Source: DAHUYF01 sp963838385 (lineage in GTDB: Bacteria > Pseudomonadota > Alphaproteobacteria > ATCC43930 > CGMCC-115725). Taken from it: a DNA stretch of 64,000 nucleotides. This document shows, one piece after another, positions 9,730 to 19,576 of this stretch. Within the stretch, counting starts at the first letter, position 1. Each line of letters starts with the position of its first letter. The notes under the pieces are model-generated. The model ran no database searches. It was not told the DNA's origin and saw nothing but the letters and a program-made list of their open reading frames with translations. Both the position numbers and the translations under genes were made by a program. The stretch lies in the NCBI GenBank assembly GCA_963838385.1, contig CAWIRE010000006.1, forward strand, positions 372,001 to 436,000, in the 5' to 3' direction.

Positions 9730-11122
9730 ATGCCGATCGAAGTGCTGATGCCGGCGCTCTCGCCGACCATGACCGAGGGCAAGATCGCCAAGTGGCACAA
9801 GCAGCCCGGCGAGGCGGTCAAGGCCGGCGACATCCTCGCCGAGATCGAGACCGACAAGGCGACGATGGAGATGGAGGCGGTGGACGAAGGCACCTTCGCC
9901 AAGATCCTCGTCCCCGAAGGCAGCGAGAACGTCGCGGTCAATCAGCCCATCGCCCTCATCGCCGGCGAAGGCGAGGAGGTGGGCGCCGTTGCCAAGGCGC
10001 AGGCGCCCGCCGCGCCGCGCCCCGCGACCCCGGCCCCGGAGGCGCCGGTGGCCGAGGCGAAGCCGCCCAGACCGGCGCCGAGCGGCCCGGCCGAGCCCAA
10101 GCGGCCGCCGGCGGGCGAGGAGCAGGAATATTCCGGGCCCAGCGCCACGCATCACCGTGCGCGAGGCGCTGCGCGATGCCATGGCCGAGGAGATGCGGCG
10201 CGACGAGAACGTCTTCCTCATGGGCGAGGAGGTGGCGGAGTACCAGGGCGCCTACAAGGTGAGCCAGGGCCTGCTGCAGGAGTTCGGCGCGCGCCGCGTC
10301 ATCGACACGCCGATCTCCGAGCACTCGATCGCCGGCATCGGCGTCGGCGCCGCCTTCGCCGGGCTCCGGCCGATCGTCGAGTTCATGACCTGGAACTTCG
10401 CCATGCAGGCGATGGACCAGATCATCAACTCGGCCGCCAAGACGCGCTACATGTCGGGCGGCCAGATGCATTGCCCGATCGTCTTCCGCGGCCCCAACGG
10501 CGCCGCGGCGCGCGTCGCGGCGCAGCATTCGCAGGATTACTCGAGCTGGTACGCGCATGTGCCGGGGCTCAAGGTGGTGGCGCCCTATACCGCGGCCGAC
10601 CACAAGGGCCTGCTGAAAGCGGCGATCCGCGATCCCAACCCGGTGATCTTCCTCGAGAACGAGCTGGTCTATGGCGCCAGCTTCGAGGTGCCGACCGAGG
10701 GCGACCACGTGGTGCCGCTGGGCCGCGCCCGCATCGCGCGCGCCGGCGACGGCGTCACCATCCTCGCCTTCTCGCGCATGGTGCAGGTGGCGCTGGAGGC
10801 GGCGGAGAAGCTCGCGGCCGAGGGCATCTCGGCCGAGGTGATCGATCTGCGCACGCTGCGGCCGCTGGACGTCGACACCATCGTCGCCTCGGTGAAGAAG
10901 ACCAACCGCCTGGTCTCGCTCGAGGAGGGCTGGTCCTTTGCCGGCATCGGCGCGGAGATCGCCGCGCTGCTGATGGAGCAGGCCTTCGACCATCTCGACG
11001 CGCCGGTGAAGCGCGTCACCGGCAAGGACGTGCCGCTGCCCTATGCCGCCAATCTCGAGCGCCTGGCGCTGCCGCAGTCCGATGCGGTGGTCGAGGCGGC
11101 CAAGGCCGTCAGCTATCGCTGA
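9730..11122 (+). CDS. pdhB: pyruvate dehydrogenase E1 beta subunit with N-terminal lipoyl domain, apparent frameshift
   Basis: The N-terminal frame (from ATG 9730) encodes a lipoyl domain (lipoylated Lys in ETDKATMEMEAVDEG) and a Pro/Ala linker. The E1-beta domain (ITVREALRDAM to AAKAVSYR) is in the +1 frame. The frames join at 10138-10141, where GGG CCC AGC must be read as GGG CC(C)A GCG. Dropping one base gives SGPAPRITVREAL and a 463-residue protein, the normal alphaproteobacterial fused PdhB. As sequenced, the first frame does not stop but runs through the E1-beta region into pdhC. The cause could be sequencing error, mutation or +1 slippage at CCC-A. The ATG lacks a clear ribosome site because the 270-bp palindrome ends 6 bp upstream. 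Confidence 0.85.
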
Positions 11123-11136
11123 GCGGGGAGGGACCC

Positions 11137-12468
11137 ATGCCGATCGAGCTCCTGATGCCCGCGCTGTCGCCGACCATGACCGAGGGCAACCTGGCGAAAT
11201 GGCACAAGAAGGAAGGCGATGCGGTGAAGGCCGGCGACGTCATCGCCGAGATCGAGACCGACAAGGCGACGATGGAGTTCGAGGCGGTCGATGAGGGCAC
11301 GCTCGGCAAGATCCTGGTGCCCGAAGGCACCGAGGGCGTGAAGGTCAACCAGCCGATCGCGCTGCTGCTCGAGGAAGGCGAGGACAAGGCGGCGCTCGCC
11401 GGCGCGGCCAAGCCGCCGGCCGCCGCGCCCAAGCCCGCGCCGCCGGCCGCCGCCGCCACGCCCGCGCCGGAAGCGCCGCGCCCGGCGCCGGCGCCGGCCG
11501 CCGCCGCGCCGGCGCCGCGGGCCAACGGCCATGGCGAGGGCGACCGCGTCTTCGCCAGCCCGCTGGCGCGGCGCATGGCGGAGAAGGCCGGGCTCGACCT
11601 GGCGCGGATCGCCGGCTCCGGCCCGCATGGCCGCATCGTCAAGCACGACATCGAGGCGGCGCTGGCCAAGGGGCCGGGAGCGCCGCGCGCCGCGGTGGCC
11701 GCGCGCGCGCCCGCGCCTGCGGCGATGCCGGGCGGCGTGGCGGCGCCGAGCTACAGCCGCGACCAGGTGGTGGCGCTCGCCGGCAACCCCGCCTTCACCG
11801 AGCTGCCGATCACCAGCATGCGGCGCGTCATCGCCCGGCGCATGGTGGAATCGAAGCTCACCATCCCGCACTACTACCTCACCGTCGATTGCGAGATCGA
11901 CGCGCTGCTGCGCATGCGCGACGAGGTCAACACCGCCGCCGGGCTCAAGCTCTCGGTCAACGACTTCGTCATCAAGGCCGCGGCGCTGACCTTGAAGAAG
12001 GTGCCGGCGGTCAACGTGTCGTGGAGCGAGGACGCCATCCTGCAATGGCAGACCGCCGACATCGCGGTCGCGGTGGCGATCGAGGAAGGGCTGATCACGC
12101 CGATCATCAAGGCGGCGGAAGGCAAGGGGCTGCAGCAGATCTCGGCCGAGATGCGCGATCTCGGCACGCGGGCGCGCGCCGGCAAGCTCAAGCTGCAGGA
12201 GTTCCAGGGCGGCACCTTCTCGATCTCCAATCTCGGCATGTACGGCATCAAGGATTTCACCGCGGTGATCAACCCGCCGCACAGCGCCATCCTGGCGGTC
12301 GGCGTCGGCGAGCAGCGGCCGGTGGTGAAGAACGGCGCGCTGGCGGTGGCCAGCGTGATGAGCTGCACGCTCGCCTGCGACCATCGCGTCATCGACGGCG
12401 CCGTCGGCGCGCAATGGGTCCAGGCCTTCAAGAAGATCATCGAAGCGCCGGGCATGCTGGCGCTCTGA
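11137..12468 (+). CDS. pdhC: pyruvate dehydrogenase E2, dihydrolipoamide acetyltransferase
   Basis: E2 forms the core of the PDH complex and transfers the acetyl group to CoA. The 443 residues run as follows: lipoyl domain (1-80, Lys in ETDKATMEFEAVDEG), an Ala/Pro linker, a peripheral subunit-binding domain (about 130-170, FASPLARRMAEKAG ... HGRIVKHDIEAAL) and the catalytic domain ending with the active-site CDHRVIDG. A good GGGGAGGGA ribosome site precedes the ATG, 14 bp after pdhB. The same frame is open continuously back through pdhB because of the pdhB frameshift, but the start here is clear. Confidence 0.96.
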   Translation: MPIELLMPALSPTMTEGNLAKWHKKEGDAVKAGDVIAEIETDKATMEFEAVDEGTLGKILVPEGTEGVKVNQPIALLLEEGEDKAALAGAAKPPAAAPKPAPPAAAATPAPEAPRPAPAPAAAAPAPRANGHGEGDRVFASPLARRMAEKAGLDLARIAGSGPHGRIVKHDIEAALAKGPGAPRAAVAARAPAPAAMPGGVAAPSYSRDQVVALAGNPAFTELPITSMRRVIARRMVESKLTIPHYYLTVDCEIDALLRMRDEVNTAAGLKLSVNDFVIKAAALTLKKVPAVNVSWSEDAILQWQTADIAVAVAIEEGLITPIIKAAEGKGLQQISAEMRDLGTRARAGKLKLQEFQGGTFSISNLGMYGIKDFTAVINPPHSAILAVGVGEQRPVVKNGALAVASVMSCTLACDHRVIDGAVGAQWVQAFKKIIEAPGMLAL

Positions 12469-12477
12469 CCGTGGCAA

Positions 12478-12593
12478 CCCCTCACCCCAACCCTCTCCCG
12501 CAAGGGGAGAGGGAGCGCAGCGAGCGCTTATTTTCCCTCTCCCCTTATGGGAGAGGGAGGGGCCCAGCGCGAAGCGCTGGGAGGGTGAGGGGG
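12478..12593. repeat. family B palindromic repeat, copy 1
   Basis: This 116-bp imperfect palindrome lies between pdhC and lpd. It starts CCCTCACCCCAACCCTCTCC and ends GAGGGTGAGGGGG, with internal stems such as CCCTCTCCCCTTAT/GGGAGAGGGAGGGG. Other copies lie at 62244-62320 and around 34869-36420, the latter interrupted by an insertion sequence. It is non-coding and may influence relative lpd expression. Confidence 0.75.
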
Positions 12594-12612
12594 TCTGTGA
12601 AGGATCCATCGC

Positions 12613-14013
12613 ATGGCTGACACGAGTTTCGATACAATCATCCTCGGCGGCGGGCCGGGGGGCTATGTCGCGGCGATCCGCGCGGCGCAGCTCGGCATGA
12701 AGACGGCGGTGGTCGAGCGCGAGCATCTGGGCGGCATCTGCCTCAATTGGGGCTGCATCCCGACCAAGGCGCTGCTGCGCAGCTCCGAGATCAATCACCT
12801 GCTGCACAATCTCGACGCCTACGGCTTCTCGGCCAAGGACATCGCCTTCGATGCCAAGAAGGTGGTGGAGCGCTCGCGCAAGGTGGCCAAGCAGCTCTCC
12901 AACGGCGTGGGCTTCCTGATGAGGAAGCACAAGATCGCCGTCATCGACGGGCAGGGGAGCCTGCTCGGCAAGGGCCGCATCGCGGTCGCCAAGGACGGCA
13001 AGCCGGTGGGCGAGTTCGCCGCCAAGCACATCATCATCGCCACCGGCGCCCGGGCGCGCGCGCTGCCGGGGCTCGAGCCCGACGGCAAGCTCGTCTGGAC
13101 CTACAAGGAGGCGATGGTGCCGCCGGCGATGCCGAAATCGGTGCTGGTCGTGGGCTCCGGCGCGATCGGCATCGAGTTCGCCAGCTTCTACCGCGACATG
13201 GGCGCCGAGGTGACGGTGGTCGAGGTGCTCGACCGCGTGCTGCCGGCCGAGGACGAGGAGATCTCGGCCTTCGCGCGCAAGGCCTTCGAGAAGCAGGGCA
13301 TGAAGATCCACACCTCGACCATGGTGAAGGAGCTGAAGCGCAACGCCGACAGCGTGACCGCGACGCTCTCCGCGGGCGACAAGACGGTGGAGGTCGCGGC
13401 CGAGCGCGTCGTGCTCGCCGTCGGCATCACCGGCAATGTCGAAAATATCGGGCTCGAGAAGACCAAGGTGCGGGCCGAGAAGGGCCATATCCTGGTCGAT
13501 GAATGGCTGCGCACCGACGAGCCCGGGGTCTACGCCATCGGCGACGTCGTCGGCCCGCCCTGGCTCGCCCACAAGGCGATGCATGAGGGCGTGATCTGCG
13601 TCGAGCGCATCGCCGGGCTCAACACCGTCCATCCGCTCGACACCAGGAACATCCCGGGCTGCACCTATTGCCGGCCGCAGGTGGCGAGCGTGGGGCTCAC
13701 CGAGCGCAAGGCGAAGGAGGCGGGCTACGAGCTGAAGGTCGGCCGCTTTCCCTTCATCGGCAACGGCAAGGCGATCGCGCTGGGCGAGCCCGAAGGCCTG
13801 GTGAAGACGGTGTTCGACGCCAAGACCGGCGAGCTGCTGGGGGCGCATATGATCGGCGCCGAGGTGACCGAGCTGATCCAGGGCTACACCATCGCCAAGA
13901 CGCTGGAGACCACCGAGCAGGAGCTGATGCGCACCATCTTCCCGCATCCGACGCTCTCCGAGATGATGCATGAGAGCGTGCTTGACGCGTTCGGCCAGGT
14001 CCTCCACATCTAG
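12613..14013 (+). CDS. lpdA: dihydrolipoamide dehydrogenase (E3)
   Basis: E3 is the flavoprotein that reoxidises dihydrolipoyl groups of the PDH complex with NAD+. The 466-residue protein has the FAD fold GGGPGGYVAAIRAAQLG, the redox-active disulfide GGICLNWGCIPTKALL, the NAD-binding GSGAIGIEFA, the second FAD motif AIGDVVGPPWLAHKA and the C-terminal active-site HPHPTLSEMMHE. Its place after pdhC shows that it is the PDH-dedicated E3. Confidence 0.97.
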   Translation: MADTSFDTIILGGGPGGYVAAIRAAQLGMKTAVVEREHLGGICLNWGCIPTKALLRSSEINHLLHNLDAYGFSAKDIAFDAKKVVERSRKVAKQLSNGVGFLMRKHKIAVIDGQGSLLGKGRIAVAKDGKPVGEFAAKHIIIATGARARALPGLEPDGKLVWTYKEAMVPPAMPKSVLVVGSGAIGIEFASFYRDMGAEVTVVEVLDRVLPAEDEEISAFARKAFEKQGMKIHTSTMVKELKRNADSVTATLSAGDKTVEVAAERVVLAVGITGNVENIGLEKTKVRAEKGHILVDEWLRTDEPGVYAIGDVVGPPWLAHKAMHEGVICVERIAGLNTVHPLDTRNIPGCTYCRPQVASVGLTERKAKEAGYELKVGRFPFIGNGKAIALGEPEGLVKTVFDAKTGELLGAHMIGAEVTELIQGYTIAKTLETTEQELMRTIFPHPTLSEMMHESVLDAFGQVLHI

Positions 14014-14033
14014 CCCGAACTGAGCAGGCTGCG

Positions 14034-14972
14034 ATGAGCGAGCCCCCTCTCCGCCATCCCGAAAAGGCGCATCGGCCGGACAATCCGGTGCCGCGCAAGC
14101 CGTCCTGGATCCGCGTCAAGGCGCCGGTCTCGCCGGAATACCACGAAACGCGCCGCCTGATGCGCGAGCTCAAGCTCAACACCGTCTGCGAAGAGGCGGC
14201 CTGCCCCAATATCGGCGAGTGCTGGAAGCAGAAGCACGCCACGGTGATGATCCTGGGCAGCGTCTGCACCCGCGCCTGCAGCTTCTGCAACGTGGCGACC
14301 GGGCGGCCCGACCAGCTCGACCCGCACGAGCCGCAGCATGTCGCCGAAGCCGCGGCGCGGCTGGGCCTCAGCCACATCGTCGTCACCTCCGTCGATCGCG
14401 ACGATCTCGAGGACGGCGGCGCCGGGCACTTCGTGCGCACCATCCGCGCCATCCGCGCGACCGCGCCCGCCACCACCATCGAGGTGCTGACCCCCGACTT
14501 CCTCAAGAAGGACGGCGCGATCGAGGCGGTGGTCGCGGCCAGGCCCGACATCTACAACCACAATCTCGAGACCGTGCCGCGGCTTTATGCCGAGGTGCGG
14601 CCGGGCGCCCGCTATTTCCATTCGCTGCGCCTCCTCGACCGGGTCAAGGAGCTCGACCCCGCCATGTTCACCAAATCCGGCATCATGGTCGGGCTCGGCG
14701 AGGACAAGGCGGAAGTGCTGCAGGTGATGGACGATCTGCGCGCGGCGCGCGTCGATTTCCTCACCATCGGCCAGTATCTCCAGCCGACGCCCAAGCATCA
14801 CGCCGTCCAGCGCTTCGTGACCCCCGAGGAGTTCGAGACCTACCGCGCGCTGGCCTTCGGCAAGGGCTTCCTCATGGTCTCGGCCTCGCCGCTGACGCGC
14901 TCCTCCTATTTCGCGGGCGAGGATTTCGCCAGGCTGCGCGCCGCCCGCGCCGAGACGCTCGCGGCACAATAA
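14034..14972 (+). CDS. lipA: lipoyl synthase
   Basis: LipA inserts two sulfurs into protein-bound octanoyl groups, making the cofactor used by the lipoyl domains of PdhB and PdhC encoded just upstream. This 312-residue radical-SAM enzyme has both iron-sulfur motifs: the auxiliary cluster Cys set CEEAACPNIGEC and the SAM-cluster CTRACSFC. It lies 20 bp after lpd, probably in the same transcript. The octanoyltransferase lipB is not in the window. Confidence 0.97.
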   Translation: MSEPPLRHPEKAHRPDNPVPRKPSWIRVKAPVSPEYHETRRLMRELKLNTVCEEAACPNIGECWKQKHATVMILGSVCTRACSFCNVATGRPDQLDPHEPQHVAEAAARLGLSHIVVTSVDRDDLEDGGAGHFVRTIRAIRATAPATTIEVLTPDFLKKDGAIEAVVAARPDIYNHNLETVPRLYAEVRPGARYFHSLRLLDRVKELDPAMFTKSGIMVGLGEDKAEVLQVMDDLRAARVDFLTIGQYLQPTPKHHAVQRFVTPEEFETYRALAFGKGFLMVSASPLTRSSYFAGEDFARLRAARAETLAAQ

Positions 14973-14975
14973 TCC

Positions 14976-15443
14976 ATGCCGACCCATGCCGAGCGCCGGC
15001 TGCTCCCCTACACGCCAGAGCAGCTCTTCGATCTCGTCGCCGATGTCGAGCGCTATCCCGAGTTCCTGCCCTGGTGCCTGGGGGCGCGGGTGCGCGAGCG
15101 CAGCGCCACCACCATCACCGCCGACCTGCTGATCGGCTTCCGCATGGTGCGCGAGCGCTTCACCTCGCGCGTCGTGCTCGACCGGCCCCGCGGCATCGAT
15201 GTCAGCTACACCGAAGGGCCGTTCCGCTACCTCAACAACCATTGGAGCTTCGCCGCCCAGCCGGACGGCGGCTGCCTGATCGATTTCTACGTCGATTTCG
15301 AGTTCCGCTCGCGCATGCTGCAGAAGATCATCGGCCTGCTGTTCAACGAGGCGGTGAAGCGCATGGTCTCGGCCTTCGAGGCGCGCGCGCGCCAGCTCTA
15401 CGGCGCCCCCGACGCCGCCGGCGCGGCGGCGAAGCCGGTCTAG
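14976..15443 (+). CDS. Coq10/RatA-type START-domain (SRPBCC) protein
   Basis: A 155-residue protein beginning MPTHAERRLLPYTPEQLFDL with a single START/Coq10 domain (LVADVERYPEFLPWC near the front, IDFYVDFEFRSRMLQKIIG near the end). Relatives are annotated RatA toxin in E. coli or ubiquinone-binding Coq10 in mitochondria. In alphaproteobacteria the gene commonly follows lipA, where a quinone-related role is more plausible than a toxin; that choice is inference. It starts 3 bp after lipA, so the two are probably translationally linked. Confidence 0.85.
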   Translation: MPTHAERRLLPYTPEQLFDLVADVERYPEFLPWCLGARVRERSATTITADLLIGFRMVRERFTSRVVLDRPRGIDVSYTEGPFRYLNNHWSFAAQPDGGCLIDFYVDFEFRSRMLQKIIGLLFNEAVKRMVSAFEARARQLYGAPDAAGAAAKPV

Positions 15444-15444
15444 C

Positions 15445-15501
15445 GCAACGCGAAGCATTGTCGCTGGCGGGCGCCGCGGACGAAGGCGCTTCACGCCTTC
15501 G
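15445..15501. repeat. family C short repeat (copy 1) plus hairpin after the START gene
   Basis: 15445-15473 reads, in complement, CGCCCGCCAGCGACAA then TGCTTCGCGTTG. It recurs with one mismatch at 55155-55182. Next to it, 15481-15501 forms a perfect 8-bp stem CGAAGGCG/CGCCTTCG with loop CTTCA. No T tract follows. This is a possible transcript end for the pdh-lipA block. Confidence 0.5.
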
Positions 15502-15509
15502 CCTGGCGC

Positions 15510-15544
15510 TTGACAAAAAGTCAACCTTGGCGTTGACTGTCAAC
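15510..15544. promoter_or_regulatory. two adjacent TTGAC/GTCAA dyads before the ArsR gene (operator candidate)
   Basis: TTGAC-AAAAA-GTCAA (15510-15524) and GTTGAC-T-GTCAAC (15532-15544) are two inverted repeats built from the same half-site, ending 1 bp before the ATG of the ArsR-type regulator. This is the expected place for autoregulation. TTGACA at 15510-15515 could also serve as a -35 box, but no -10 box is clear at normal spacing. Confidence 0.6.
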
Positions 15545-15545
15545 C

Positions 15546-15953
15546 ATGCCATTGAAGGCTGCGGCCGTCCCGGCCGATCCCGACGCTGCCGCCGAGACGC
15601 TCGACCGCGTCTTCGCCGCGCTCGCCGATCCCGTGCGGCGCGAGATCCTGGGCCGGCTCGACGGGGCGGAGCTGCTGGTCTCGGAGCTGGCGGCGCCGTT
15701 CGACATCTCGCTGCAGGCGGTGTCGCGCCACATCCAGGTGCTGGTGCGCGCCGGCCTCGTCAAGCAGGAGCGCAGCGGCCGCGTCAGCCGCTGCCGGCTC
15801 GAGGCCGGGCCGATCCTCGAGGCCGCGCTCTGGATCAACCGCTACAGCAAGTACTGGCAGGCCCAGTTCGACACCTTGGCCGCCTGGCTCGACCAGGTCG
15901 AGCGCGGCAAGGCGCGCAAGACGCGCCGCCGCCGGCCGAGGCGCGCATCCTAG
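15546..15953 (+). CDS. ArsR-family winged-helix transcriptional regulator
   Basis: A 135-residue protein with the ArsR winged helix (about 20-100: FAALADPVRREILGRLDG, SELAAPFDISLQAVSRHIQVL, KQERSGRVSRCRL). The recognition helix is SLQAVSRHIQVLVRAG. It has no obvious metal-binding cysteines, so it probably belongs to the non-metal-sensing ArsR subgroup that pairs with SRPBCC genes. The C-terminus is basic (KTRRRRPRR). It heads a three-gene set with DUF899 and SRPBCC genes and probably represses that set through the dyads at its own start. Confidence 0.88.
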   Translation: MPLKAAAVPADPDAAAETLDRVFAALADPVRREILGRLDGAELLVSELAAPFDISLQAVSRHIQVLVRAGLVKQERSGRVSRCRLEAGPILEAALWINRYSKYWQAQFDTLAAWLDQVERGKARKTRRRRPRRAS

Positions 15954-15979
15954 ACTAGCCAACCGACGGAGGAGCGATC

Positions 15980-16549
15980 ATGGCCTATCGGGAGACGGCG
16001 CAGCGGCTGGCGCGCTATCGCGGCGAGATCACCGAGCTGCGCAAGAAGATGCGCGCGCTGCAGCAGGAGATCGAGCCGGAAGAGGTGGGCGGCTACGAGT
16101 TCGCGACCGCCGGCGGCACGGTGGCGCTGGCCGATCTCTTCGGCGACCAGGACAGCCTCTTCGTCATCCACAACATGGGCGCGGGCTGCCCCTACTGCAC
16201 GCTCTGGGCCGACGGCTTCAACGGCGTGCTGCCGCATCTGGAGAACCGCGCCGCCTTCGTCGTCACTTCGCCCGACGCGCCCGAGACCCAGGAGAAGTTC
16301 AAGGCCGCGCGCGGCTGGCGCTTCCGCATGGTGTCGCACCGCGACACCAGCTTCGCCGCCGATATGGGCTATCGCGGCGAGCACGGCTTCCTGCCCGGCG
16401 TCTCGGTCTTCCAGCGCCGCGACGGCAAGGTGCTGCGCGTCAGCGACACCGGCCTCGGCCCGGGCGACGATTTCTGCTCGCTCTGGCATTTCTTCGACCT
16501 GCTGCCCGAGGGCAGCGCCGGCTGGCGGCCGCGCTTCACCTATTCCTGA
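15980..16549 (+). CDS. DUF899-family thioredoxin-like protein
   Basis: A 189-residue protein with an N-terminal helix, then a thioredoxin-like fold containing GAGCPYCTLWADGFNG (a CPYC redox-type motif), HRDTSFAADMGY and a C-terminal FCSLWHFFDLLPEG. This is the DUF899 layout. DUF899 genes are often next to ArsR and SRPBCC genes, as here. The biochemical function is unknown; a redox or detoxification role is inference. GGAGGAGCGATC before the ATG is a good ribosome site. Confidence 0.82.
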   Translation: MAYRETAQRLARYRGEITELRKKMRALQQEIEPEEVGGYEFATAGGTVALADLFGDQDSLFVIHNMGAGCPYCTLWADGFNGVLPHLENRAAFVVTSPDAPETQEKFKAARGWRFRMVSHRDTSFAADMGYRGEHGFLPGVSVFQRRDGKVLRVSDTGLGPGDDFCSLWHFFDLLPEGSAGWRPRFTYS

Positions 16550-16560
16550 GGGGGCAGGGG

Positions 16561-16959
16561 ATGGCGTTGCGCTTCACGCTCAAGGCGACCATCCCGGCGC
16601 CGCCGCAGGCGGTCTATGACGCCTGGCTCGACAGCCGCGCCCACAGCGCCATGACCGGCGCCAGGGCGCGGGCGTCGGCGCGCGCGGGCGGCACCTTCAC
16701 CGCCTGGGACGGCTATATCAGCGGCCGCAACCTCAGGCTCGAGCCCGGCAAGCGCATCGTCCAGTCCTGGCGCACCACCAAATTCGAAAAGGACGATCCC
16801 GATTCCGAGATCGAGGTGCTGCTGGCGCCGGCCAAGACCGGCACCCGGCTCACGCTGCGCCACCGCAACGTCCCCGACGGCCATACCGGCTATCGCGACG
16901 GCGGCTGGCAGGATTTCTACTTCGCCCCGATGAAGGACTATTTCGCCAAGAAGGGATAA
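16561..16959 (+). CDS. SRPBCC (AHSA1-like) domain protein
   Basis: A 132-residue single-domain protein beginning MALRFTLKATIPAPPQAVYDAWLDSRAHSAM cut to family features: an N-terminal beta strand, the conserved AVYDAWLD helix, GGTFTAWDGYISGRN and a C-terminal WQDFYFAPMKDYF helix. The Bet v 1/AHSA1 fold binds hydrophobic ligands, and the ligand here is unknown. It lies 11 bp after the DUF899 gene and completes the ArsR module. Confidence 0.85.
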   Translation: MALRFTLKATIPAPPQAVYDAWLDSRAHSAMTGARARASARAGGTFTAWDGYISGRNLRLEPGKRIVQSWRTTKFEKDDPDSEIEVLLAPAKTGTRLTLRHRNVPDGHTGYRDGGWQDFYFAPMKDYFAKKG

Positions 16960-16993
16960 GCGCCGCGGCTATCGCGAATGAGAGAGTCACGTC

Positions 16994-17107
16994 CCCTTAT
17001 CCTTCGTCATGGCCGTGCTTGTCACGGCCATCCACGTCTTTCTGCGCCGTGAGGCGTGGATGGCCGGGACTCGGCCTTCGGCCGGCCCGGCCATGACGAG
17101 GTAAGGG
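16994..17107. repeat. family A palindromic repeat, copy 2
   Basis: Outer arms CCCTTATCCTTCGTCATGG and CCATGACGAGGTAAGGG enclose inner arms GGCCATCCACGTC and GGCGTGGATGGCC plus a GCCTTCGGCC hairpin. It lies between the convergent SRPBCC and acyl-CoA synthetase genes, where it may act as a bidirectional transcript end. Confidence 0.75.
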
Positions 17108-17135
17108 TTGAACTCATGCGTCGGCAAGGAGTGCG

Positions 17136-18830
<1,695 letters not shown>

Positions 18831-19052
18831 GAATTCCTCGCGGAACTTTTGCCGGATAGTGTACCGCGGCGGTGGCCGCGGCTCTAGCCAAATGGCACCC
18901 GCACCCGTCCAGGGTGTGTTCCGGGATCACGACAAAAGGGGCGCATGATGCGGACGCTCGCCGCGACGATCCCGGCGCAACCGCGACGCTTCGCCGCGGC
19001 GCGCCGCCCTCGGCTCGCCACGCGCCGATTGACGTGCCGGTTGGCCGCAACT

Positions 19053-19092
19053 AGCGTTATCGACGGGGGGACGATGCTGATAAGCGTTATCG
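19053..19092. promoter_or_regulatory. direct repeat AGCGTTATCG with dyad before the copper cluster
   Basis: AGCGTTATCG occurs at 19053-19062 and again at 19083-19092, exactly 30 bp apart (about three helical turns). The second copy is part of the dyad GATAA-GCG-TTATC (19079-19091). Together they lie 14-53 bp before the first gene of the copper cluster. Helical phasing and position suggest binding of a regulator. No regulator gene is adjacent. Confidence 0.45.
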
Positions 19093-19105
19093 GCGCTGCA
19101 GGCGG

Positions 19106-19492
19106 ATGAGACCGGGCATCGGCAAATTCCGGTCGCTGGGCGCGTGGCTGTCGCTGCTGGCGCTCTACGTTCAGGTCTCGCTGCCGCTGCTCATCGCGGC
19201 CGAGCTCAGGGTCACCGCCGGCCCGGCCATGCCGGCCTTTGCCATCTGCGGCAGCGGCCACGGCTCGACCGGCGCCCATGAGGCCGGAGCGCCAGGGACC
19301 GGCGACGGTCATTCCGGGCAGTGCTGTCCGCTCTGCACCGCGATCGATACGCCTTACCTTGCCCCGGCCGAGATTCTCGTCCCGGCGCCCGCGGCGTGGA
19401 ACAGCGCCCCGCCGCACATCGCCGCTGTCGTCGCCGTCGCCTATCCGACGACGCCTACCTACGACGCCCGCGCACCCCCGCTGAACGGCTGA
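19106..19492 (+). CDS. DUF2946-like exported protein, first gene of copper cluster
   Basis: A 128-residue protein with an N-terminal signal or anchor segment (about 10-32, LGAWLSLLALYVQVSLPLLI), a His/Gly-rich middle (SGHGSTGAHEAG) and a Cys motif HSGQCCPLC. This arrangement matches DUF2946 proteins, which commonly accompany copper-transport genes. The His and Cys residues could bind metal; this is inferred, not demonstrated. It is followed by an outer-membrane barrel, a TlpA thioredoxin and a PCu(A)C chaperone on the same strand. Confidence 0.68.
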   Translation: MRPGIGKFRSLGAWLSLLALYVQVSLPLLIAAELRVTAGPAMPAFAICGSGHGSTGAHEAGAPGTGDGHSGQCCPLCTAIDTPYLAPAEILVPAPAAWNSAPPHIAAVVAVAYPTTPTYDARAPPLNG

Positions 19493-19576
19493 CCCTCCGA
19501 TCGAAACCGCCCGGCTGATCGCGCGATCGGCCGGATTGCGCGCGCTGCTTCGGCGCGCCGCAGTCAATTCCCGTTC

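Noticed and set aside
9685..12468. A single 927-codon frame covering pdhB and pdhC
   Set aside because: The middle third is out-of-frame E1-beta sequence. The frame stays open only because stops are rare at this GC content; pdhC has its own start and ribosome site.
11113..14007. A minus-strand open frame of about 960 codons opposite pdhC and lpd
   Set aside because: Same reason: it mirrors coding sequence and has shadow-type composition (HRR, ADRD, LLL runs).
14976..15443. RatA toxin of a toxin-antitoxin pair
   Set aside because: There is no RatB-like partner gene alongside. The lipA neighbourhood fits a Coq10-like role better.
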